Shown here: in pieces, positions 42,229-51,459 of the stretch
Layout: each line of letters begins with the position of its first letter
Position numbering within the stretch: position 1 is the first letter of the stretch
Source of the DNA: JBFMHP01 sp040752855
GTDB lineage: Bacteria > Pseudomonadota > Gammaproteobacteria > RBG-16-57-12
NCBI GenBank assembly: GCA_040752855.1
Contig: JBFMHP010000027.1
Span: 18,836-82,835, forward strand
Reading direction: 5' to 3'
Length of the DNA: 64,000 nt
Translations under genes and position numbers: made by a program
Notes under the pieces: generated by a model
The model's database searches: none
Told to the model about the DNA's origin: nothing
What the model saw: the letters and a program-made list of their open reading frames with translations, nothing else

Positions 42229-43428
42229 ATGACTGAAGATTTCATGAACACTCGCTGGCTGTTGCCGGAAGGCGTCGAGGAGCTGACTCCTCGGCAAGCG
42301 GAATATCTGGAGCACTTGCGTCGCCGGCTGCTCGATCTGTTTCACAGTTATGGCTATGAGCTGGTGATGCCGCCGCTGATCGAATTCATGGATTCGCTCA
42401 GTGTCGGCACCGGCAACGACCTCGATCTGCAAACCTTCAAGATCATCGATCAATTGACGGGACGGCTCATGGGGGTGCGCGCCGATATGACGCCTCAGGT
42501 TGCCCGCATCGACGCCCATCAGCTGCGCCGCGAAACGCCAACCCGCCTCTGTTACATGGGCACGGTGTTGCATACGCGTGCCGAGAGCCAAGGCGGCTCG
42601 CGCACCCCGCTGCAAGTGGGAGCGGAACTCTATGGGCATGCCGGCATCGAGAGCGATGTCGAGGTGCTGGACCTGATGCTGGAGATGATGCGCCAGCTTG
42701 GCATTCGCAACATCAGTGTGGATCTCGGCCATGTCGGCATCTTTCGCGGCCTGTCGCATCAAGCCGGTCTTTCGGCAGCGCAGGAACAGGCGCTGTTCGA
42801 GGCCCTGCAACGCAAGGCCAAGCCGGAGATCGTCGCTTTCCTGGCTTCGTTGAATACTGCCGGACCTGTCTCCGACATGCTGATCAAGCTGGCGGATCTC
42901 AACGGCGGCCCCGAGGTGCTGGCGCAGGCCCGCGCGGTGCTGGTGCAGGCCGATGCCTCGGTGCACCAGGCCATCGATTCGTTACAACAAATCGCCGAGC
43001 GTGCCCGGCGCCGAAATAGTGATGTGGATATCCACTTTGATCTGGCGGAATTGCGCGGATATCACTATCATACCGGCGTTGTTTTTGCCGCCTATGTGCC
43101 CGGTTGCAGCCAAGCGGTGGCCAAGGGCGGCCGTTATGATTCGATCGGCGCGGCGTTTGGCCGGGCGAGACCGGCCACGGGATTCAGTGCGGATCTGCGC
43201 GAGCTGATCAAATGGGTCGATGCCAAGCCTGCCGCGGTGCAGGCGATCTATGCCCCGGTCGGCGAAGATCCCGCCCTGTGGGCTAAAATTCAAAAATTGC
43301 GTGCCTCTGGCGAGCGTGTCATCGAGGCCTTGCCAGGGCAGCAAGGCAGTGCGAAAGAGATGGGTTGCGAGCGGCAGTTGGTGTGCCAAGCCGGCCAGTG
43401 GAACGTCGTTGAGATAGAGACCAAATAA
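42229..43428 (+). CDS. hisZ: ATP phosphoribosyltransferase regulatory subunit
   Basis: 399 residues, a HisRS-like paralogue without tRNA charging, needed with the short form of HisG for the first histidine step. It shows class II synthetase motif 2-type sequence (TPQVARIDAHQLRRETPTRLCYMGTVLH) and the segment AKGGRYDSIGAAFGRARPATGFS in motif 3 position. HisZ implies that this organism has a short HisG, unlike E. coli. An alternative ATG lies 15 bases downstream (42244). It ends at the base before purA. Confidence 0.93.
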   Translation: MTEDFMNTRWLLPEGVEELTPRQAEYLEHLRRRLLDLFHSYGYELVMPPLIEFMDSLSVGTGNDLDLQTFKIIDQLTGRLMGVRADMTPQVARIDAHQLRRETPTRLCYMGTVLHTRAESQGGSRTPLQVGAELYGHAGIESDVEVLDLMLEMMRQLGIRNISVDLGHVGIFRGLSHQAGLSAAQEQALFEALQRKAKPEIVAFLASLNTAGPVSDMLIKLADLNGGPEVLAQARAVLVQADASVHQAIDSLQQIAERARRRNSDVDIHFDLAELRGYHYHTGVVFAAYVPGCSQAVAKGGRYDSIGAAFGRARPATGFSADLRELIKWVDAKPAAVQAIYAPVGEDPALWAKIQKLRASGERVIEALPGQQGSAKEMGCERQLVCQAGQWNVVEIETK

Positions 43429-44724
43429 ATGGGTAAGAATGTCGTCGTTATCGGCTCCCAATGGGGAGATGAAGGCAAGGGCAAGATTGTCGATCTGCTG
43501 ACCGACCAAGCCTCGGTGGTTGCCCGCTTCCAGGGCGGACACAATGCCGGCCACACCTTGGTGATCGGCGGCGAAAAAACCGTATTGCACCTGATCCCCT
43601 CCGGCATCCTCCGCGACCACGTTCAGTGCTTGATCGGTAACGGCGTGGTACTGGCGCCCGATGCGTTGCTCAAAGAAATCAAAATGCTCGAAGCCAAGGG
43701 TGTGCCGGCCCGCGAGCGATTGGTCATCAGCGAAGCCTGCCCCCTGATCCTGCCTTTTCACATCGCCCTCGACCGTGCGCGTGAAACCGCCCGTGGCCAG
43801 AAGGCCATCGGCACCACCGGCCGCGGCATCGGCCCGGCGTATGAAGACAAGGTTGCGCGCCGCGCCCTGCGCGTCAGTGACCTGTTCCACCGCGAGCGTT
43901 TCGCCGCCAAGCTTGGCGAGGTGCTGGACTATCACAACTTCGTCTTGAAGAACTACTTCAATGCCGCGACGGTCGATTTCCAGCAGGTGCTGGAGGAGGC
44001 CTTGGAGCTGGGCGAGACGATCAAGCCCATGGTTGGCGATGTCACCGAACTGCTGTATCAATACGGTAAGCGCGGCGAAAGCGTCTTGTTCGAAGGGGCG
44101 CAGGGCACCTTGCTCGATATCGACCACGGCACCTATCCGTATGTGACCTCATCCAACACCACCGCCGGGGGTGCGTGCACCGGCACGGGCGTCGGCCCGA
44201 TCAATCTCCATTATGTACTGGGCATCACCAAGGCCTATACCACGCGTGTGGGCGCGGGTCCGTTCCCGACCGAGTTGTTCGATGAAATGGGCGAACATCT
44301 CGCAACCCGCGGTCATGAATTCGGTTCGACCACCGGACGCGCGCGCCGCTGCGGCTGGTTCGACGGCGTGGCGTTGCGCCGTGCCATCCAGATCAACAGC
44401 ATCACCGGATTGTGTGTGACCAAGCTCGATGTGCTCGATGGACTCGACGTCATCCGTCTGTGCGTCGGCTACGAGGTAGACGGTCAACGCCGCAACACGC
44501 CTCCGGCCGGTGCCGACGCCTTTGCCGAGTGCAAACCCATCTATGAAGAAATGCCCGGCTGGAAAGAATCGACCGTGGGCATCACACGCTACGAAGACCT
44601 GCCGCTCAATGCGCGCAAATATCTGGAGCAGATCGCCGCGATCACCGAAACCCCGATCGACATCATTTCCACCGGTCCCGATCGCGCGCAGACTATTACC
44701 TTGCGCCATCCCTTTGCCGCGTAA
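43429..44724 (+). CDS. purA: Adenylosuccinate synthetase
   Basis: 431 residues. GTP-dependent condensation of IMP and aspartate in AMP synthesis. The GTP P-loop is GSQWGDEGKGKIVDLL (residues ~8-23); GGHNAGHTLVIGG holds the catalytic His; TTGRGIGPAYEDKVAR and GTYPYVTSSNTTAGGA are canonical. Starts at the base after the hisZ stop, with the order hflKC-DUF2065-hisZ-purA frequent in Gammaproteobacteria. Confidence 0.97.
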   Translation: MGKNVVVIGSQWGDEGKGKIVDLLTDQASVVARFQGGHNAGHTLVIGGEKTVLHLIPSGILRDHVQCLIGNGVVLAPDALLKEIKMLEAKGVPARERLVISEACPLILPFHIALDRARETARGQKAIGTTGRGIGPAYEDKVARRALRVSDLFHRERFAAKLGEVLDYHNFVLKNYFNAATVDFQQVLEEALELGETIKPMVGDVTELLYQYGKRGESVLFEGAQGTLLDIDHGTYPYVTSSNTTAGGACTGTGVGPINLHYVLGITKAYTTRVGAGPFPTELFDEMGEHLATRGHEFGSTTGRARRCGWFDGVALRRAIQINSITGLCVTKLDVLDGLDVIRLCVGYEVDGQRRNTPPAGADAFAECKPIYEEMPGWKESTVGITRYEDLPLNARKYLEQIAAITETPIDIISTGPDRAQTITLRHPFAA

Positions 44725-44764
44725 TCAGTCGCTAATTGTTTAAGAGTTAAGAGCAGGTATAGCC

Positions 44765-45466
44765 ATGGGTGCACAGTGGAAAGCAAAGGGTAAAGAAGCC
44801 GCCGCCAACGCGAAAGGCCGGTTGTTTACTAAGCTGGCCAAGGAGATCATGGTCGCTGCGCGTGCCGGCGCCGATCCCGACATGAATTCACGGTTGCGGC
44901 TGGCGATCGAGCAGGCAAAAAAGGCCTCCATGCCCAAGGATACCCTCGAGCGCGCCATCAAGAAGGGCGCGGGGCTGCTCGATTCTGGTGTGAGTTATGA
45001 AAAAGTCATCTACGAAGGTTTCGCGCCGCACCGCGTGCCCGTGATCGTCGAGTGTCTGACCGACAACGCCAACCGCACCATCTCCAGCATGCGCGTCCTG
45101 TTCCGCAAGGGGCAGCTCGGCTCTTCCGGCTCGGTCTCCTGGGATTTCGACCATCTCGGCATGATCGAAGCAACACCCGATAGCGCAGGTGCCGATCCTG
45201 AAGTCGCTGCCATCGAAGCCGGCGCGCGCGATCTTGAGCCTGCCGAAGACGGCGCCACGCTATTTCTCACCGATCCCTCCGATTTGGATGCCGTATCCCG
45301 CGCCCTGCCGGCGCACGGCTTTGCCGTCCAGTCTGCACAACTTGGCTACCGTCCCAAGAATCCCGTCACGCTGGGCGAGGCGGAGCGCGCGGAGGTCGAG
45401 GCCTTCCTCGAAGCCATCGATGCGGACGATGACGTGCAGAACGTCTACGCGGCGCTGGCTGGATAG
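44765..45466 (+). CDS. yebC: YebC/PmpR family DNA-binding transcriptional regulator / translation factor
   Basis: 233 residues, the YebC/TACO1 type. Begins MGAQWKAKGKEAAANAKGRL (here the family 'GHSKW' start is GAQWK), with KASMPKDTLERAIKKG, VIVECLTDNANRTISSMRVLF and GSSGSVSWDFDHLGMI. Roles as a regulator (PmpR) and, more recently, as a factor relieving ribosome stalling at proline runs are reported. Unusual in not being followed by ruvCAB. Start at 44765 with AGCAGG upstream. Confidence 0.9.
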   Translation: MGAQWKAKGKEAAANAKGRLFTKLAKEIMVAARAGADPDMNSRLRLAIEQAKKASMPKDTLERAIKKGAGLLDSGVSYEKVIYEGFAPHRVPVIVECLTDNANRTISSMRVLFRKGQLGSSGSVSWDFDHLGMIEATPDSAGADPEVAAIEAGARDLEPAEDGATLFLTDPSDLDAVSRALPAHGFAVQSAQLGYRPKNPVTLGEAERAEVEAFLEAIDADDDVQNVYAALAG

Positions 45467-45593
45467 ATTGGCGGCCTGTAATTAATTCTCTTGCACCTGC
45501 AACAGTTTGGGTCACCTTCTCTGAAGGTGATCCAGCTCAGCTCCATCGTTTCCGTCCTTTTAGTCACTTGCGCTATACCAGTGTGCCTTCATC

Positions 45594-45621
45594 TTGACAG
45601 GCGCGCCGTGTGGTCTAGGCT
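45594..45621 (+). promoter_or_regulatory. Sigma70-type promoter of the DUF1540 gene
   Basis: TTGACA (45594-45599), a 16-base spacer and TAGGCT (45616-45621). Transcription would begin near 45628, 50 bases before the ATG. A hairpin TCACCTTC/GAAGGTGA (45512-45530) lies upstream, without U-tract. Confidence 0.6.
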
Positions 45622-45677
45622 TTAGTCCCTTCTCGATGTTTCAACTGCCCAATCTCCTGATTTAAGGAGGACTTTGT

Positions 45678-45974
45678 ATGAAGATGACGATCGAAATGCC
45701 CATCGTTTCTGAGTGCGCTGTCAGAGAGTGTGCCTATAATGTCAATGATGGCTGCCATGCCCGCGCGATCACCATTGGTGATGGGGTGCACCCCGGATGT
45801 GACACGTATCTTGGCGCTTCCTTGCACACACGAAACAGCAAACAGACTGCGGGTGTCGGCGCGTGCAAGGTCAGCAGCTGCTGTCACAATGATGATTATG
45901 AATGCGGCTGCGATAGCATCCATGTCGGTTACGAAAAACGCACGGCCTGTTGCATGAGTTTCGAGGCGCGTTGA
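45678..45974 (+). CDS. DUF1540-type cysteine-rich protein
   Basis: 98 residues with 11 cysteines (13, 18, 26, 41, 63, 68, 69, 76, 78, 91, 92). Two tandem DUF1540-like units are seen: the first CAVRECAYNVNDGCHARAI with GCDTY, the second GACKVSSCCHNDDYECGCDSI. The spacing resembles metal-binding knuckles, so a zinc or other metal store is possible but not shown. AAGGAGG lies 7 bases upstream of the ATG, a perfect site, and a TTGACA promoter precedes it, implying strong expression. Confidence 0.78.
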   Translation: MKMTIEMPIVSECAVRECAYNVNDGCHARAITIGDGVHPGCDTYLGASLHTRNSKQTAGVGACKVSSCCHNDDYECGCDSIHVGYEKRTACCMSFEAR

Positions 45975-46213
45975 ACAGCGAGGGGATTCGTCTCCCGCTG
46001 TGCTGGAAGTATTCGAATCTGTCTTATTACGATTCAGGTGCGAATCATGCACGATTAGTTGCTTCACATGCGCGCCTAAATCGTAATTTCAGCCATGCTG
46101 AGATCTCCCACGCTTTGACTCAAATGTTGCCCCCTAAGTTTTGCCTTTTGGGTTCAGCGAATGCGCCGCATGCGGTATCATGCGATCTTACTTTCAGTGA
46201 TGCGGTGGTGAAG
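45975..46213 (+). other. Intergenic leader of mtnA with competing inverted repeats
   Basis: ATTACGATT (46026-46034) and AATCGTAAT (46079-46087) are perfect inverted repeats. Within this span, GATTC/GAATC (46031-46046) can pair, and CGATTAG can pair with CTAAATCG. TATCAT near 46174 could be a -10 box without a good -35. No ORF is credible here. Function unknown. Confidence 0.4.
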
Positions 46214-47269
46214 ATGGGTAACAACCAATTTGATCAGGTGCGGGCGATTGAGTGGCTGGAGCAGGGCGTGCTGCGCCTGCTGGATCAACGCATCTTGCCG
46301 TTGGAGACGGCCTACCTGGATTACAGCGATGCCACGGCCGTGGCACGCGCGATCACCGACATGGTGGTGCGCGGGGCGCCGGCCATTGGCATCAGCGCGG
46401 CCTATGGCATCGTGCTGGCGGCGCGGGCGCGTTTTGCGCAGGATGGCGAGGGCTGGCGCCGGTCCATCGAGCAGGATCTCAAGTGTCTGGCCGAATCACG
46501 GCCGACGGCGGTGAATCTGTTCTGGGCCATCGAGCGCATGCGCCGTGCGATCGCCGCGCTCCCAAAGGGCAATCCCTATGAAGCCCTGCTGGCCGAGGCC
46601 AAGGCGATCCATCGTGAGGATGTCGCGTCCAATCATCGCATGGGCGCGCTGGGTGCGGCGTTGATTGAGCATCCATGCGCGGTGCAGACCCACTGCAATG
46701 CCGGTGCATTGGCTACCGGCGGTTACGGTACCGCGCTTGGGGTGATCCGCGCCGCTTACGCTGCGGGCAAGATCACCCGCGTTTATGCCGATGAAACCCG
46801 CCCCTGGTTGCAGGGCGCGCGGCTGACTGCCTGGGAGATGGTGCAGGAGCAGATCCCAGTGACGCTGCTTGCCGATGGCGCCGGTGCGCATCTGATGAAA
46901 CAGGGGGATATCGGCTGGCTGATCGTCGGCTCGGACCGTATCGCCGCCAATGGGGATGTCGCCAATAAGATCGGCACCTATCAGGCGGCGATCGCTGCCA
47001 AATATCACGGCGTGAAGGTGATGGTGGTCGCGCCCACCTCTACGGTCGACATGTCGATCGCCAGCGGTGCGGACATCCCCATCGAGACACGTCCCGCTGC
47101 CGAGGTGCTGGGTCTGGCGGGCAAACAAGTCGCGGCCCCGGGCGCCGCCGCCTGGAATCCATCGTTTGATGTGACCCCTGCAGCGCTCGTTGATGCAATC
47201 GTCACCGAGAAGGGGGTGGTGCTGAATCCGACGCCGGAGAAGATGCGGGGGTTGATGGGAGGCAAATGA
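46214..47269 (+). CDS. mtnA: S-methyl-5-thioribose-1-phosphate isomerase
   Basis: 351 residues from ATG at 46214 (MGNNQFDQVRAIEWLEQG), the normal family length. Converts methylthioribose-1-phosphate to the ribulose form in methionine salvage. Family segments: VVRGAPAIGISAAYGI (substrate), THCNAGALATGGYGTALGVI (active-site Cys), DETRPWLQGARLTAWEM, and GSDRIAANGDVANKIGTY (active-site Asp). No other mtn gene is in the window. The open frame reaches back to 45950 inside the DUF1540 gene, but the extra residues are unlike MtnA. mtnA upstream of gyrA occurs in related bacteria. Confidence 0.93.
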   Translation: MGNNQFDQVRAIEWLEQGVLRLLDQRILPLETAYLDYSDATAVARAITDMVVRGAPAIGISAAYGIVLAARARFAQDGEGWRRSIEQDLKCLAESRPTAVNLFWAIERMRRAIAALPKGNPYEALLAEAKAIHREDVASNHRMGALGAALIEHPCAVQTHCNAGALATGGYGTALGVIRAAYAAGKITRVYADETRPWLQGARLTAWEMVQEQIPVTLLADGAGAHLMKQGDIGWLIVGSDRIAANGDVANKIGTYQAAIAAKYHGVKVMVVAPTSTVDMSIASGADIPIETRPAAEVLGLAGKQVAAPGAAAWNPSFDVTPAALVDAIVTEKGVVLNPTPEKMRGLMGGK

Positions 47270-47296
47270 ACCAGACAAACACCTCGCCGTGCATGT

Positions 47297-47327
47297 GATG
47301 GGTTTCGCTACGCTGCACCCATCCTAC
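47297..47327. repeat. GGATGGGTGCAGCG-type palindromic repeat
   Basis: GATGGGT at 47297 and ACCCATC at 47317-47323 pair around GCTACGC. The reverse strand reads GTAGGATGGGTGCAGCGTAG, a short repeat seen in many gammaproteobacterial genomes. Only one copy was noticed in this window. Confidence 0.6.
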
Positions 47328-47357
47328 CTCGATCCTCAAGATTCAACCCTCTTTCAG

Positions 47358-47390
47358 CGCCCCTGAATTCGATTCTGGGGCGTTTTTTTT
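47358..47390 (+). terminator. Intrinsic terminator after mtnA
   Basis: CGCCCC (47358-47363) pairs with GGGGCG (47377-47382), and GAAT/ATTC inside extends it. Followed by T8 (47383-47390). Marks the end of the mtnA transcript and a separate gyrA promoter. Confidence 0.92.
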
Positions 47391-47468
47391 GGGGTGCAGT
47401 GGGGGTGATCGGTATGGTAGGATTGATATCTTTAATTCCATCAAAAAAGCCCGCAGTCAAATCACAAT

Positions 47469-50036
47469 ATGGAAACATTCGCCAAAGAAGTTCTCCCGGT
47501 CAATCTCGAAGAGGAAATGAAGCAGTCCTACCTGGATTATGCGATGAGCGTAATCGTCGGGCGGGCGCTTCCCGATGTGCGCGACGGTCTCAAACCCGTG
47601 CATCGCCGTGTGCTCTACGCCATGTCGGAGCTGGGCAACGACTGGAACAAGGCTTACAAGAAATCCGCCCGCGTGGTCGGGGATGTGATCGGTAAATACC
47701 ATCCGCACGGCGATACGGCGGTGTATGACACCATCGTCCGCATGGCGCAGCCGTTTTCGTTGCGTTACATGCTGGTGGATGGGCAGGGGAACTTCGGTTC
47801 GGTCGACGGCGATTCCCCCGCCGCGATGCGTTATACCGAAGTGCGCATGGCCAAGATCGCTCACGAGCTGCTTGCCGATATCGATAAGGAAACCGTCGAC
47901 TTCGTCCCCAACTACGACGAATCGGAAAGAGAACCTGCGGTCTTCCCGACCCGGCTGCCGAATCTGCTGATCAATGGCTCCGCCGGTATTGCCGTCGGCA
48001 TGGCGACCAATATCCCGCCGCACAATCTCACCGAGGTCATCAACGGCTGCTTGGCGCTGGTGGATAATCCCGCCGTCGATATCGCGGGGTTGATGGAACA
48101 TATCCCGGGTCCGGATTTTCCGACCGCCGCCTTCATCAACGGCGCGCGCGGCATCCACGAGGCCTATCACACCGGCCGCGGCCGCATCTACGTGCGCGCG
48201 CGCAGCCATATCGAAACTGACGAGAAAAGCGGCAAGCAATCGATCATCGTTACCGAGCTGCCGTATCAGGTGAATAAGGCGCGTCTGCTCGAAAAGATCG
48301 CCGAGCTGGTCAAGGAGAAAAAGATCGAAGGCATCACCGAGCTGCGCGATGAGTCCGACAAGGACGGCATGCGCATGGTGATCGAGCTGCGCCGCGGCGA
48401 GGTGGCCGAGGTGGTGCTGAACAATCTCTATCAGCAGACCCAGATGCAGAACGTGTTCGGCATCAATATGGTCGCGCTGGTCGACGGCCAACCGCGCACG
48501 CTGAACCTGAAAGAAATTCTTGAAGCCTTCCTGCGCCATCGCCGCGAAGTGGTCACCCGTCGCACCATCTTCGAACTGCGCAAGGCGCGCGAACGGGCGC
48601 ATATCTTGGAAGGTCTGGCCGTGGCCCTGGCCAACATCGATCCGGTGATCGATCTGATCAAGAAGGCGCCGAGTCCGGCCGAGGCCAAGGTGGGGCTGGT
48701 CAGCACGCCATGGGCCCCGGGCGTGGTGGTCGACATGCTTTCGCGTGCCGGCGCTGATGCCTCGCGCCCTGAAGAACTCGGCGCGGAGTTTGGTCTGCGC
48801 GATAACAAGTATTATCTGACCGAAGTGCAGGCCCAGGCGATCCTGGATCTGCGCCTGCATCGCCTAACCGGGCTGGAGCAGGAGAAGATCATCGAGGAGT
48901 ACAAGGAACTGCTCGAGAAGATCGATGATCTGCTCGATATCCTCGGCAGCGACACCCGTCTGATGCAGGTGATCCGCGATGAGCTGATTTTGATCCGCGA
49001 TCAATACGGCGATGCGCGTCGCACCGAAATCCTGATCACGCATCTGGATCTCACCCTCGAAGATCTGATCACCGAGGCGGAAGTGGTTGTGACCCTGTCG
49101 CACGAAGGCTATGCCAAATCACAGCCGCTGGCCGATTACCGCGCGCAGCGCCGTGGCGGCAAGGGTAAGGCGGCCACCACGATGAAGGAAGAAGACTTCA
49201 TCGATAAGCTGTTCATCGCCAACACGCACGATACGATCCTGTGCTTCTCCAGCCGCGGCAAGGTTTACTGGAAGAAGGTCTACGAGCTGCCGCAGGCCAG
49301 CCGCGCCTCGCGCGGCAAACCGATCGTCAACCTGCTGCCGCTGGAGGAAGGCGAGCGCATCAACGCCATTCTGCCGATCCGCGAGTTCGAGGAAAACAAA
49401 TACGTCTTCATGGTCAGCGCGAGCGGCGTGGTGAAGAAGACCTCGTTGCAGGATTTCTCGCGCCCGCGCGCCAGTGGAATCATTGCGGTGGAGCTGCGCG
49501 AGGGCGATCAGCTGATCGGCGTGGACATCACCGACGGCAGCAAGGACATCCTGCTGTTCACCAGCAACGGCAAGGCCATGCGCTTTAACGAATCCGAGGT
49601 GCGCCAGATGGGACGCACCGCCTGCGGCGTGCGCGGTGTGAAGCTCGCCGATGATCATCAAGTGGTATCGCTGATCGTTGTCTCCGATGGCGGCAGCATC
49701 CTCACCGCCACCGAGAATGGCTACGGCAAACGCACGCCGGTCGAGGATTATCCCTGCAAGGGCCGCGGCGGCCAGGGCGTGATCTCCATCCAGACCAGCG
49801 AGCGCAACGGCAATGTGGTCGGCGCGGTGCTGGTTACCGATGAAGATGACCTGATGTTGATCAGCAACGCCGGTACCCTGGTGCGCACCCGTGCCGCGGA
49901 AGTTTCGGTGATGAGCCGCAACACTCAAGGCGTGCGCTTGATCAATCTGAGTGCGGGTGAAAAACTGGTCGGGGTCGGGCGCATCATGGAGCCGCAGGAG
50001 GAAGGTGAGGGCACCGAGGCAGGAGGCGAGGAATAA
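47469..50036 (+). CDS. gyrA: DNA gyrase subunit A
   Basis: 855 residues. Cuts and rejoins DNA for ATP-dependent negative supercoiling with GyrB. Tyr122 (AAMRYTEVRM) is the DNA-linked residue. The quinolone-determining segment reads HGDTAVYD, with Thr at position 83 (Ser in E. coli) and Asp87, both wild-type states in other bacteria. The C-terminal pinwheel starts after about residue 520; the GyrA-box reads QRRGGKG, and the C-terminal tail is acidic (EGEGTEAGGEE). Confidence 0.98.
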   Translation: METFAKEVLPVNLEEEMKQSYLDYAMSVIVGRALPDVRDGLKPVHRRVLYAMSELGNDWNKAYKKSARVVGDVIGKYHPHGDTAVYDTIVRMAQPFSLRYMLVDGQGNFGSVDGDSPAAMRYTEVRMAKIAHELLADIDKETVDFVPNYDESEREPAVFPTRLPNLLINGSAGIAVGMATNIPPHNLTEVINGCLALVDNPAVDIAGLMEHIPGPDFPTAAFINGARGIHEAYHTGRGRIYVRARSHIETDEKSGKQSIIVTELPYQVNKARLLEKIAELVKEKKIEGITELRDESDKDGMRMVIELRRGEVAEVVLNNLYQQTQMQNVFGINMVALVDGQPRTLNLKEILEAFLRHRREVVTRRTIFELRKARERAHILEGLAVALANIDPVIDLIKKAPSPAEAKVGLVSTPWAPGVVVDMLSRAGADASRPEELGAEFGLRDNKYYLTEVQAQAILDLRLHRLTGLEQEKIIEEYKELLEKIDDLLDILGSDTRLMQVIRDELILIRDQYGDARRTEILITHLDLTLEDLITEAEVVVTLSHEGYAKSQPLADYRAQRRGGKGKAATTMKEEDFIDKLFIANTHDTILCFSSRGKVYWKKVYELPQASRASRGKPIVNLLPLEEGERINAILPIREFEENKYVFMVSASGVVKKTSLQDFSRPRASGIIAVELREGDQLIGVDITDGSKDILLFTSNGKAMRFNESEVRQMGRTACGVRGVKLADDHQVVSLIVVSDGGSILTATENGYGKRTPVEDYPCKGRGGQGVISIQTSERNGNVVGAVLVTDEDDLMLISNAGTLVRTRAAEVSVMSRNTQGVRLINLSAGEKLVGVGRIMEPQEEGEGTEAGGEE

Positions 50037-50086
50037 TCTGTCTTAACTTTAGTTTCAGCATCATTCAAAGACAGGACTGTTAGGTT

Positions 50087-50189
50087 CCCTCCCCCTTGAT
50101 GGGGGAGGGCTAGGGTGGGGGTGAAAAACGCCGAGGATGATCAGCTGCTTCACCCCCATCCCAACCTTCCCCCATCAAGGGGGAAGAGG
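50087..50189. repeat. CCCTCTCCC-family repeat, copy 3 (variant CCCTCCCCC)
   Basis: Between gyrA and serC. Left hairpin with CCCTCCCCCTTGATGGGGGAGGG-type arms (50087-50095 and 50100-50109), then CTAGGGTGGGGGTGAA. After 24 bases the inverted right half starts TTCACCCCCATCCCAACC and ends in a second CCCCC-TTGATGGGGG-type hairpin (50168-50183). The two halves are inverted copies. Confidence 0.85.
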
Positions 50190-50241
50190 CTTAGACGGTG
50201 GATTTATTGTCGGATTGATACATTGAAGGGGAGAGAGGTCC

Positions 50242-51324
50242 ATGTCACGCGTATATAATTTCAGTGCCGGCCCGGCCGTATTGCCCGAAGCCGTTCTCCA
50301 ACAGGCGCAGCAGGAGATGCTGGATTGGCGCGGCAGCGGCATGTCGGTGATGGAGATGAGCCATCGCGACAAGGAATTCATGTCGATCGCTACCGAGGCC
50401 GAGGCCGATCTGCGCGCGGTGATGAACATCCCCGCCAATTACAAGGTGCTGTTCCTGCAGGGCGGTGCGTCGAGCCAGTTCGCGATGGTGCCGATGAACC
50501 TGCTGCGCGGCAACAAGAAGGCCGATTACATCAACACCGGTGATTGGTCCAAGAAGGCGATCAGCGAAGCCAAACGCTATTGCCAGGTCAATGTCGCGGC
50601 GAGCACCGAGGCGGGCAATTTCACCACGGCCCCCAAGCAGTCTGAACTCAAGCTCAGCAGTGATGCGTCCTTTGTGCACTACACCCCTAACGAAACCATT
50701 CGCGGCGTCGAGTTCGACTACATTCCCGAGACCGGCGGCGTGCCGCTGGTGGCGGACATGTCCTCGAACATCCTCTCGCGTCCGATCGACGTGACTAAAT
50801 TCGGCGTGATCTATGCCGGCGCGCAGAAGAACATCGGCCCGGCGGGATTGACGGTGGTGATCGTGCGCGAAGACCTGATCGGCCAAGTGATCGACGGTAC
50901 GCCGACCATGTTCGACTACAAGATCCACGCCGAGAACGAATCTATGTACAACACGCCGCCGACCTATGCGCTATACATTGCGGGCCTGGTGTTCAAGTGG
51001 CTCAAGGACAATGGCGGTCTGACCAAGATGGCCGAGATCAACCAGCGCAAGGCCGCCAAACTCTATGCGGCGATCGACGGCAATCCCTTCTACAAGAATC
51101 CGGTCGAGAAGCGCTGCCGCTCATGGATGAACGTGCCGTTCACGCTGGCCAATGCCGATCTGGACGCGCCTTTCCTATCCGAAGCGAAAAAGGCCGGGCT
51201 GGTCACGCTCAAAGGGCATCGCTCTGTCGGCGGCATGCGCGCGAGCATCTACAACGCCATGCCGGAGAGCGGGGTCGAGGCCTTGGTGAGTTTCATGGCG
51301 GATTTCGCGAAGCGTAACGGCTGA
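50242..51324 (+). CDS. serC: Phosphoserine aminotransferase
   Basis: 360 residues. PLP-dependent conversion of 3-phosphohydroxypyruvate to phosphoserine (and the parallel pyridoxine step). Starts MSRVYNFSAGPAVLPEAVLQ; GGASSQFAMVP is the PLP-phosphate site; the Schiff-base lysine is in VIYAGAQKNIGPAGL (residue ~198). GAGAGG lies ahead of the ATG. First gene of a serine-aromatic supra-operon (serC-serA-pheA-hisC). Confidence 0.97.
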   Translation: MSRVYNFSAGPAVLPEAVLQQAQQEMLDWRGSGMSVMEMSHRDKEFMSIATEAEADLRAVMNIPANYKVLFLQGGASSQFAMVPMNLLRGNKKADYINTGDWSKKAISEAKRYCQVNVAASTEAGNFTTAPKQSELKLSSDASFVHYTPNETIRGVEFDYIPETGGVPLVADMSSNILSRPIDVTKFGVIYAGAQKNIGPAGLTVVIVREDLIGQVIDGTPTMFDYKIHAENESMYNTPPTYALYIAGLVFKWLKDNGGLTKMAEINQRKAAKLYAAIDGNPFYKNPVEKRCRSWMNVPFTLANADLDAPFLSEAKKAGLVTLKGHRSVGGMRASIYNAMPESGVEALVSFMADFAKRNG

Positions 51325-51360
51325 AGCATACGGGGTGATCGAACGGCGACGAGTTGTTAT

Positions 51361-51402
51361 TCCCCTTACCCCAGCCCTCTCTCACGCAGGGAGAGGGAGT
51401 TG
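51361..51402. repeat. CCCTCTCCC-family repeat, copy 4 (half unit)
   Basis: Between serC and serA. Only one half is seen: CCCCTTACCCCAGCCCTCTC followed by the inverted GGGAGAGGG. The other half is missing or decayed. The serA leader begins just after. Confidence 0.7.
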
Positions 51403-51459
51403 AAAGGGGCGCCACGGATCTTTCATTGACGAACACAACGGCAAGAAAGGAAGGGCACG

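Noticed and set aside
45512..45530. TCACCTTC/GAAGGTGA hairpin after yebC as a terminator
   Set aside because: The stem is perfect but no T-tract follows, so I do not call termination.
45950..46213. N-terminal extension of mtnA reaching into the DUF1540 gene
   Set aside because: The extra 88 residues do not look like MtnA; the ATG at 46214 gives the normal length.
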